From Nocardia tengchongensis (GTDB taxonomy: Bacteria > Actinomycetota > Actinomycetes > Mycobacteriales > Mycobacteriaceae), in assembly GCF_018362975.1 (NCBI RefSeq), contig NZ_CP074371.1, positions 2,480,001-2,544,000 on the forward strand: 64,000 nucleotides of DNA, in the 5' to 3' direction. The notes beneath the pieces are model-generated. The model saw only the letters and a list, made by a program, of their open reading frames with translations. It did not search any database and was not told the DNA's origin. The translations under genes were made by a program, and so were the position numbers. Below are positions 7,993-14,125 of this stretch, one piece after another. Each line of letters opens with the position of its first letter. Position 1 is the stretch's first letter.

Positions 7993-8066
7993 TGCCCCCG
8001 GACGGGCTCGAACCGTCACTTGGCGGATTTTAAGTCCGCTGCCTCTGCCAATTGGGCTACGGGGGC
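7993..8066 (-). tRNA. tRNA with UAA anticodon (Leu), short variable loop
   Basis: The minus strand folds as a 74-nt cloverleaf. The acceptor GCCCCCG pairs with CGGGGGC, the discriminator is A, the anticodon stem GCGGA/TCCGC encloses the loop CTTAAAA (anticodon UAA), the variable region is only 5 nt, and the T arm is GACGG-TTCGAGC-CCGTC. CCA is not encoded. UAA decodes the leucine codon UUA, which is rare in this high-GC DNA. Leucine tRNAs normally have a long class II variable arm, so the class I shape is notable. Confidence 0.9.
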
Positions 8067-8143
8067 GTCTGGGTCAGACTACCGAGCCGTACGTTCGTAC
8101 GGGTAGCAGGTATTCGGGTGGGGAGGAGTCACAAGGGGTGGGG

Positions 8144-8989
8144 TCAGGCGGTGTGGGCGATCATGATGGGGGTTTGGACCCGGAGGAGTAGGGACTGGCT
8201 GGTGGAGCCGAAGACCTTGCCGGCGAAGCCACCTCGGCCTCGGGTGCCGACCACCAGGAGTTGGCTGCCGGAGGAGAGGGCGAGCAGGGAGCGCTCGGGG
8301 GTGTCGTGGGCGGTTTCGCGGTCGATGCGGACGTTGGGGTAGCGCTCCTGCCAACCGGCCAGGGACTCGGCTAGGACGTAGTCGTCGAGGGCATCCATTT
8401 CGGGATCGTCGGAGGCGCCTTCGGCGTGCAGGGCGATCACCGCTACGCCACGGACGGATGCCTCTTCGAGAGCGGCGCGGATGGCTGGCTCGCTGATCTT
8501 GGTGCCGTCCACGCCGACCAGGATCGGGCGGGTCGGCAGGTCGACGGGGAAGGGGACGCCGTCCCGGACCACCACGAACGGGCAATGGGCGCGACGCGCC
8601 AGCACCGAACTGACCGAGCCGAGCAGGGCGCGGCGCAGGGTGCCGCCGCCGCGCGCGCCGCCGACCAGCATGCGGGCCTGGCGGGTGCGCTCCAGGAGGG
8701 TGGGGACGACCGCGCCCGTGGCCAGTTCCGTCGTGATGGTGAGGCCGGGGGCAGCCTTCGCGGCCGCCGTGGCCGCGGTCTCCAGCACCCAGTTCCCGTG
8801 CTCCTCGAGATGCGAATAATCCTGGGTAGTGATGGCGGTGCCCAGGCCCAGACCCTCATCGGGGGTGATCTCCAGGACACGCAGCAGGTGCAGCGGCGCA
8901 TGGTGCAGGGCGGCGGTGTGGGCGGCCCAGGCCACGGCGGAACCGGCCGATTCGTCCACGGCGACGATCACGGATTCCCCGGTCGACAT
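8144..8989 (-). CDS. Universal stress protein, tandem UspA domains
   Basis: The protein has 281 residues from ATG 8989 (MSTGESVIVAVDESAGS); an in-frame start at 9007 is less likely. It has two UspA domains of ~140 residues. Each shows the N-terminal V(A/G)VD strand, and the nucleotide-loop regions are GGARGGGTLRRALLGSVSS (domain 1) and GTRGRGGFAGKVFGSTSQ (domain 2). Both fit the ATP-binding G-x2-G-x9-G-S/T pattern. Such tandem proteins are usually induced by hypoxia or stationary phase in mycobacteria. A tRNA gene follows downstream on the same strand. Confidence 0.92.
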   Translation of the reverse strand: MSTGESVIVAVDESAGSAVAWAAHTAALHHAPLHLLRVLEITPDEGLGLGTAITTQDYSHLEEHGNWVLETAATAAAKAAPGLTITTELATGAVVPTLLERTRQARMLVGGARGGGTLRRALLGSVSSVLARRAHCPFVVVRDGVPFPVDLPTRPILVGVDGTKISEPAIRAALEEASVRGVAVIALHAEGASDDPEMDALDDYVLAESLAGWQERYPNVRIDRETAHDTPERSLLALSSGSQLLVVGTRGRGGFAGKVFGSTSQSLLLRVQTPIMIAHTA

Positions 8990-9099
8990 TGCTACGTCCT
9001 CTCCCACCGGCGAATCACGCGGTGCGGCTGCGGGATAGCTGAACGATCGCTACCGACCCTACGCCGCGCTCGGACCGGAACGGTCCAGCGGCACCGCGG

Positions 9100-9705
9100 T
9101 CAGTCCGATGTCCTTGCGCGGGACGTCATGGGCAACCCGTTCAGCACCAGGTCGACGATCCGCTCGGCGAAACCGTCATCGAACGGTTCGCGGGTCAGTA
9201 GCTTCCGGAAATGCACCGGCGCGGTGAGGGTTTCGAGCACCAGCCAGGTATCGGGGGCGGCGGCCAGCTCACCGCGGGCGACGGCCCGATCGAGCATGAC
9301 ACAGCCCGCCGCCAGCCGGGTCCGCCAGAACTCCGCCCGGGCCTCGGCGAATTCCGGACCGTCGTCCCCACCCGCCATGACCCGCCCGAGCGCGGTGCCC
9401 AGCGGTGACTCCACGATCGCCATCAGGGATCGGTTGAACTCGACGAGATCGCCGCGCAGTGATCCGGTGTCGGGCACCGGCAGGTTCTCCGCGCTGTGCT
9501 CGAGCAGCGCGTCGAGGATCAACCGGTCGCGGGTCTTCCAGCGCCGGTAGATCGAGGTCTCGTGCACGCCCGCGCGAGCCGCGACCGCGCCGATGCTCAG
9601 CTCGTCGAAGCCGTTGTCGGCCAGTGCTTCCAGGGTGGCCGCCAGGACGGCCTGCCGAACGCGGGCGGAACGGCCGCCGGTGCGGCGGCGAATCGAGTCG
9701 GTCAC
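9100..9705 (-). CDS. TetR-family repressor, divergent from hydrolase
   Basis: The protein has 201 residues. The HTH lies at ~residues 15-60 (VLAATLEALADNGFDELSIGAVAARAGVHETSIYRRW), with a typical C-terminal ligand domain (TetR_C_16-like). It is transcribed away from the alpha/beta hydrolase at 9800, and the 94-bp gap carries two identical-half-site inverted repeats, so it very probably represses both itself and the hydrolase. The ligand is unknown. Confidence 0.93.
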   Translation of the reverse strand: MTDSIRRRTGGRSARVRQAVLAATLEALADNGFDELSIGAVAARAGVHETSIYRRWKTRDRLILDALLEHSAENLPVPDTGSLRGDLVEFNRSLMAIVESPLGTALGRVMAGGDDGPEFAEARAEFWRTRLAAGCVMLDRAVARGELAAAPDTWLVLETLTAPVHFRKLLTREPFDDGFAERIVDLVLNGLPMTSRARTSD

Positions 9706-9714
9706 GGAATCAGA

Positions 9715-9738
9715 CTAACGCAGTTCACCTTGCGTTAG
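9715..9738. promoter_or_regulatory. TetR operator copy 1
   Basis: Half-sites CTAACGCA (9715-9722) and TGCGTTAG (9731-9738) are perfect inverted repeats separated by 8 bp. The site lies 10 bp upstream of the TetR start codon. Presumed autorepression site. Confidence 0.75.
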
Positions 9739-9760
9739 AGCGATGCCGGGTCTACCGTCT

Positions 9761-9784
9761 CTAACGCAAGATGAATTGCGTTAG
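9761..9784. promoter_or_regulatory. TetR operator copy 2
   Basis: This has the same half-sites as copy 1: CTAACGCA (9761-9768) and TGCGTTAG (9777-9784), again with an 8-bp spacer of different sequence. It lies 46 bp from copy 1 and immediately before the AGGAGG ribosome binding site (9789-9794) of the hydrolase, so bound repressor would block that promoter. Confidence 0.75.
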
Positions 9785-9799
9785 TCGTAGGAGGATCGG

Positions 9800-10852
9800 A
9801 TGGCGTTCCACTGGAAGCTCGACCCGCAGGAACTCTTCGTCGAGCGATACCCGCAGATGGTGGGCACCGGCCTGCCCGCAGCGGATGTCGACGGGGCCCG
9901 CGCGGCGATCGCTGATATGTGGGCCGACGCGCCCAGCGGCTGGGTCCACGAATGGTCGCGGCTGGGTGCGAAGTACGCGCGGGCCGGCGAGCACCGGCTC
10001 GCGGCCCTCGCCTACGGCTGGGCCAAATTCCCGACCCTGGCCGATGCCGCCAAGCGCGCCGCACTGACCCGGCAGGTCGACCAATACCTGCTCGCTGCAC
10101 CGGATTTCGGCATCGACTTCGAGCGGACCATGGTCGAGGCCCCCGATCGGGGCGCCCGCGTCGAGGTCCCGGTGCACCTGCTGACCCCGCCCGGATGGTC
10201 GTCGACCGACCCGGTGCTGATCGCCTCCGGCGGCGTCGACTCCTGGAAAATGGACCTGCACGCCCTGTTCGCCGACCTGGCGGTGCGTACCGGACTGCGC
10301 GTGCTGGCCTTCGACATTCCGGGCACCGGCGAAACGAACGCCCCGCTCTCGGCCGACACCGGCTACGGCGTCGTCCGCGCGCTCATCGACCGGGCCCGCA
10401 CGCTCGGCGGCGGCCCGGTCGCGCATCTGGGCATCTCCATGGGCGGCTACTACGCCGCCCGATCCGGCTTGGCCGGCGAGGTGGACGCCGCCATCGTGCT
10501 GGGCGGTCCGGTCGAGCGATCCTTCGACCCGGACCGCACCTGGGCCTTCGGTATGCGTGGAATCGTCGGCAACGCCTTGGGTTTCGACTCCGAGCCCACC
10601 GATGCGGAGCTCACCCGGCGCATGTCCGACTTCACGCTGCGAGAGTGGCTGGACCGCGACCGGAACGCCCCCATGCTGGTGCTGAACGGCGCGGACGACG
10701 TCCACATCCCGCGCGCGGACACCCTCGTCTTCGAGGGCCGCCGTGACACCGATGTACACCTGCTCCCCGATACCGGGCACTGCGCGATCACCAAACTGCC
10801 CGAGGCGACCCGCCTCATGGTCGACTGGCTGACCCACACCGCACACTGGTGA
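9800..10852 (+). CDS. Alpha/beta hydrolase, FrsA-like
   Basis: The protein has 350 residues, starting 6 bases after AGGAGG. A ~130-residue helical N-terminal region (MAFHWKLDPQELFVERYPQMV) precedes an alpha/beta hydrolase core with VLIASGGVDSWK, FDIPGTGET, nucleophile elbow LGISMGGYYA (~residue 215), acid segment VLNGADD and catalytic histidine in PDTGHCAI. The helical cap followed by this core resembles the FrsA/DUF1100 esterase group. It is under the divergent TetR with twin operators, so it is probably induced by its substrate or a related xenobiotic. Confidence 0.88.
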   Translation: MAFHWKLDPQELFVERYPQMVGTGLPAADVDGARAAIADMWADAPSGWVHEWSRLGAKYARAGEHRLAALAYGWAKFPTLADAAKRAALTRQVDQYLLAAPDFGIDFERTMVEAPDRGARVEVPVHLLTPPGWSSTDPVLIASGGVDSWKMDLHALFADLAVRTGLRVLAFDIPGTGETNAPLSADTGYGVVRALIDRARTLGGGPVAHLGISMGGYYAARSGLAGEVDAAIVLGGPVERSFDPDRTWAFGMRGIVGNALGFDSEPTDAELTRRMSDFTLREWLDRDRNAPMLVLNGADDVHIPRADTLVFEGRRDTDVHLLPDTGHCAITKLPEATRLMVDWLTHTAHW

Positions 10853-10868
10853 TGCCCGGCCGTCCCGC

Positions 10869-11357
10869 TCACGGCCGTTCGGAGCCCTCCGGCCACAGCA
10901 CCGTCACCGGCAGGCCGCGGGCGTGGGCGGTGGCCACCACATCGGCGGTACCGCCGAAACCGCGAGCGGGCAGGCCGTCCCACACCGCGAGCAATTCCCC
11001 CGCCTCGTCGAGCATGCGCAGGCTCCCGGCCTGGTGGGCTTCGGAATTCGACTCCTCCCGGTCGACTTCGATGACCCGGTCCGCCGCGGCGAGCAGCCGG
11101 TCGTAAGCCGCATGATGCGACGCCGGCAGGCTGTCCCGATACCGCCGAGCCGGGACGACCGCGATCAAACGCCCGCCCGCATCCAGAATCGCCTGGGCGA
11201 ACAGCGAATCCGGCCCGTCCGCGAGACAACTCACCCCGACCGGCGGCGGCCCGCCCGGCCGCATCCGCAACGCCACCTCCAGCCGCAAGGCTCGATCCAC
11301 CAGGTCGAGCGTGGCCGCGGGCAGCCCGAGATGCCCGGTGATGGCGACGCCCGTCAT
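10869..11357 (-). CDS. SLOG-domain protein
   Basis: The protein has 162 residues with a Rossmann-like SLOG layout: ITGHLGL at the N-terminus, VSCLADGPDSLFAQAILDAGGRLIAVVP, and the conserved end AVWDGLPARGFGGTADVVATAHARGLPVTVLWP. The family binds nucleotide-derived ligands (LOG, DprA and YpsA relatives). The start overlaps the end of the XRE-TPR regulator by four bases (ATGA), so the two are co-translated and probably functionally linked. Enzyme or sensor role is not known. Confidence 0.8.
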   Translation of the reverse strand: MTGVAITGHLGLPAATLDLVDRALRLEVALRMRPGGPPPVGVSCLADGPDSLFAQAILDAGGRLIAVVPARRYRDSLPASHHAAYDRLLAAADRVIEVDREESNSEAHQAGSLRMLDEAGELLAVWDGLPARGFGGTADVVATAHARGLPVTVLWPEGSERP

Positions 11358-12673
11358 CGATCGTCACGTCCGTACAGGGTCGCGAGGGCGTCGTCGAGGG
11401 CCCTGGCCTCGACGGTACGGGCGGGCAGTCCGGCCCGGAATACCCTGGCCAGCCGGGTTATTCGCTCACTGTGATAAGTGAGACCCACGGTCAGCGCCTC
11501 GGCGGCCGGCGCGCACCCCGCCTCGAGGTCGCCGCCGCGCGCCAGCACCTGCGCGTGCTCGACCTTCGCCAGCGCCCGCGGCTTCTCCGCGGTGAACGAG
11601 GCATCGGCGTTCTCGAACGCGAGGCGCGCCGCCCGATGATCACCCAGCCGGGTCAGCGCACCGGCCTGATACCGCGCCGCCTTGGGCCCGTCGAAGACGA
11701 ACACCCACGGCCACTGCGGCTCCCCGCGCTGCCGATCCACCAGCCGCTCGGCCCGCCGCAAAGCGCCCAACGCGCCCGCGCGATCACCGGTCGCGGCGTA
11801 GGCGACCGCTAGCAGCGACGACATCCAGGCCCCGGCACTGTCGGGCGCCTCGGACCCCAACTGCCCGGCGGCGGTGCGCAACAACGTCAAACCCGCTCGG
11901 GCATCACCGGTTTCGACCGCGTAGTGACCGAGACTGGCCGTCATATAGGAGACCAGCAGCGGATGATGGGTCCGCTCGGCATGCCGGATCGCCTCCACAT
12001 ACCGCCGCCGCGCCGCCGCGTCGTCCCCGCGGTCGGCCGCCAGCCACGCTGCCAGCCCGGCGATCTCGGACAGCGCCCGGAACCCGCCGGAAGTCCGCAG
12101 CCGATCCCGCACGATGCCCGCCACCAGATTCAGGTGCGCGTCCACCACCGGCGCCAGCCGATCCGAGGGCACCGAGGATTCCATCCGCCGATAGTTGGCG
12201 GTCGGCCCGGCCATGGTGTCGATGAGCTCGGATTCGGTTGGCGCGGAGTTCGACAGCACCGCGTTCGTGGTCACCACGAGCGCGCTGGAGAGGAACTGCT
12301 TGCGGTTCACGCCCGCCTCATCCGCCGCGCGATGCGGCGTGCTGGAGCCGAGTTCGGCATCGGTCGCCACATTCGGGACCGCCCGCAGCGCGGACCGGTA
12401 ATGCCTTCTGGGCCATGTCGTTTCGCCTCGCTCGCACTTGCCGACGTGTCGCTCGTCGACGGCCCCGCGCTTGCTGGTGGCCCGGAAGACGTGATCGTTG
12501 ACGGCGTTCGCCAACTCCTGGCGGGTCATCGAATGTCCCGGTGCTCCGGGGGATTCCATGCGCAGCCGAGCCCCGTACTTTCCCCATCGCACGCCATCGA
12601 TCAATCCGGTTCCGCGGACCAACGTTGAAGTCGGCGCAGTCGCCGGAAGTGGAAAGCCCTGAGGAATAGCCAT
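11354..12673 (-). CDS. XRE-type HTH plus TPR-repeat regulator
   Basis: The protein has ~439 residues if ATG 12673 is used; ATG 12715 is also in frame. The HTH lies at ~residues 50-110 (MTRQELANAVNDHV ... GAVDERHVGKCERGETTWPRRHYRSALRAV), the form seen in actinobacterial XRE regulators that carry TPR domains. Residues ~150-420 form repeated helix pairs (GFRALSEIAGLAAWLAADRGDDAAARRRY; YMTASLGHYAVETGDARAGL; YAATGDRAGALGALRRAERL). It is coupled to the SLOG gene downstream. Such regulators act in developmental or secondary-metabolism control in Streptomyces; the target here is unknown. Confidence 0.85.
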   Translation of the reverse strand: MAIPQGFPLPATAPTSTLVRGTGLIDGVRWGKYGARLRMESPGAPGHSMTRQELANAVNDHVFRATSKRGAVDERHVGKCERGETTWPRRHYRSALRAVPNVATDAELGSSTPHRAADEAGVNRKQFLSSALVVTTNAVLSNSAPTESELIDTMAGPTANYRRMESSVPSDRLAPVVDAHLNLVAGIVRDRLRTSGGFRALSEIAGLAAWLAADRGDDAAARRRYVEAIRHAERTHHPLLVSYMTASLGHYAVETGDARAGLTLLRTAAGQLGSEAPDSAGAWMSSLLAVAYAATGDRAGALGALRRAERLVDRQRGEPQWPWVFVFDGPKAARYQAGALTRLGDHRAARLAFENADASFTAEKPRALAKVEHAQVLARGGDLEAGCAPAAEALTVGLTYHSERITRLARVFRAGLPARTVEARALDDALATLYGRDDR

Positions 12674-12762
12674 GACATCGGAACCCCATGCGATCGGATG
12701 GTTGCGGAGCGACATATCCGGCGAACGTCAGCAATGGGACGAGGCCCGGATTCGGATAATTG

Positions 12763-12870
12763 GTGGCGGTCACCGACATCATCACGGTGACGCCCGAGAA
12801 CACCTACGCCCGTTACGCCACCGGGGAACTGCCGGAACGGTCCTGGGCACGGGGGCTGCCATCGCGGTGA
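12763..12870 (+). CDS. Possible small ORF, 35 aa
   Basis: GTG opens AVTDIITVTPENTYARYATG and stops at 12870, with 35 residues and mostly G/C third positions. It is divergent from the XRE regulator. A GATAAT box lies immediately upstream but is too close for a normal leaderless start. There is no ribosome binding site. It may be chance coding sequence, and I know of no relatives. Confidence 0.25.
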   Translation: MAVTDIITVTPENTYARYATGELPERSWARGLPSR

Positions 12871-12897
12871 CCCAGTTCACAACAACCCCTCTTGCAG

Positions 12898-12913
12898 ATA
12901 CCCCCCAGGGTAT
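12898..12913. promoter_or_regulatory. CsoR-like operator (site A)
   Basis: ATACCCCCCAGGGTAT has perfect ATACCC/GGGTAT half-sites with a 4-bp centre, 51 bp upstream of the His-rich protein start. This fits the G/C-tract palindrome bound by CsoR/RcnR-family metal sensors. Confidence 0.65.
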
Positions 12914-12963
12914 TAACTTGAACTTCCGTAAGGCAGTGAAAGCAGTTGAGAAGGGGCGAGAAG

Positions 12964-13896
12964 ATGACCACCCAGGCGCACACCGGACACCACAACCACG
13001 CGGCCCACGGCGACCACGCCGCGCACACCGATCACGCCGCACACGCGGATCACGCCACACACGCGGCCGATGACGCGCACGCCGCCCATGCCGGACACGA
13101 TCAGCATGCCGACCACGCCGCGCACGCTGACCACGCCGCGCACGGAGCGCACGCCGCCCACGCGCATGGCGGACACGACGGCGGCGTACCGGGCGGCCTG
13201 CAGGTCACGCAGGACGGCTACACCCTCGACCTGGCCGAAAAGATCGTCGCCACAGGCGAAACCGAGTTCCGGTTCCGCATCCTCGGCCCGGGCGGCCTGC
13301 CCGTCACCGAGTTCGACGCCATCCACGACAAGGAGCTGCACCTGATCGTGGTGCAGCGCGAGCTGACCGGCTTCTGGCACGTGCACCCCGAGCGGCAGGC
13401 CGACGGCACCTGGACGGTTCGGCTGAACCTGCCCGCCGCGGGCGCCTACCGCGCCTTCACCGATATCGCGCCGCGCGCCCTGGGCCGGACCATCACGCTC
13501 GGTGCGGATTTCGCGATCGCCGGCGACTACCGGCCCGGCACCGCGCCGGAGCCCGAGCGCGCCTTCACCGTCGACGGCTACGAGGTCACCCTCGACGGCG
13601 ACCTGGTGGCGGGCGAGGGCCGGCTGCTCACCCTGACCGTGCGCAAGGACGGCGAGCTCGTCACCGATCTGCAGCCCTACCTGGCCGCCTACGGACACCT
13701 GGTGATCCTGCGCGCCGGCGACCTGGCCTACGTGCACGTGCACCCGAACGGCGAGCCCGGCGACGGCGTCACCGCGCCCGGCCCGGACGTCACCTTCCAC
13801 ACCGCCGTTCCCGGTCGCGGCACCTACCGCCTGTTCCTCGATTTCAAGCACGGCGATCAGGTCCGCACCGCCGCGTTCACCCTCCCGACCGCGTGA
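12964..13896 (+). CDS. His-rich metal-binding protein with conserved beta-rich domain
   Basis: The protein has 310 residues from ATG 12964, preceded by GAGAAGGGGCG. Residues ~1-75 are built of degenerate DHAAHA units, so roughly a third are histidines, which forms a strong metal-binding tail. The rest (~80-310) is a globular domain with EFRFRILGPGGLPVTEF, ELHLIVVQRELTGFWHVHPE, GHLVILRAGDLAYVHVHP and RGTYRLFLDF. This domain often occurs near copper-resistance genes in actinobacteria. No signal peptide is visible. A CsoR-like operator upstream supports copper-responsive expression. Sequestration is inferred, not shown. Confidence 0.85.
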   Translation: MTTQAHTGHHNHAAHGDHAAHTDHAAHADHATHAADDAHAAHAGHDQHADHAAHADHAAHGAHAAHAHGGHDGGVPGGLQVTQDGYTLDLAEKIVATGETEFRFRILGPGGLPVTEFDAIHDKELHLIVVQRELTGFWHVHPERQADGTWTVRLNLPAAGAYRAFTDIAPRALGRTITLGADFAIAGDYRPGTAPEPERAFTVDGYEVTLDGDLVAGEGRLLTLTVRKDGELVTDLQPYLAAYGHLVILRAGDLAYVHVHPNGEPGDGVTAPGPDVTFHTAVPGRGTYRLFLDFKHGDQVRTAAFTLPTA

Positions 13897-13959
13897 TTCT
13901 CGAGGCTCCCCAGCATCCTCGAGGCCCGTGCAACTGAACAGCACTACCGGTCACCTGGA

Positions 13960-13987
13960 AAGGGCACCCGCCACAGCGGGTGCCCTT
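13960..13987 (+). terminator. Terminator hairpin after His-rich gene
   Basis: A 12-bp perfect stem (AAGGGCACCCGC / GCGGGTGCCCTT) with a CACA loop lies 63 bases after the stop codon. Confidence 0.75.
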
Positions 13988-14125
13988 CCGGCCGTTCGAG
14001 GGGGTTTGCGCAGTTCGGACGCTCACAGGGAACTCCCAGCCGACATGAAGGTGGGGTCAAATCCCGCGGCTTAGGCTCCCCGAGGTCAGAGGAATTTCGG
14101 TCGGGTACAGCAGAAAGCAGGTGGC

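Noticed and set aside
8087..8102. Hairpin CCGTACG-TT-CGTACGG between tRNA and universal stress gene
   Set aside because: The 7-bp stem with a 2-nt loop is too tight for a stable hairpin and has no U-tract; too weak to call a terminator.
12979..13180. Short repeats that could suggest a CRISPR array
   Set aside because: The repeats are degenerate DHAAHA codons inside a continuous reading frame, with no spacers.
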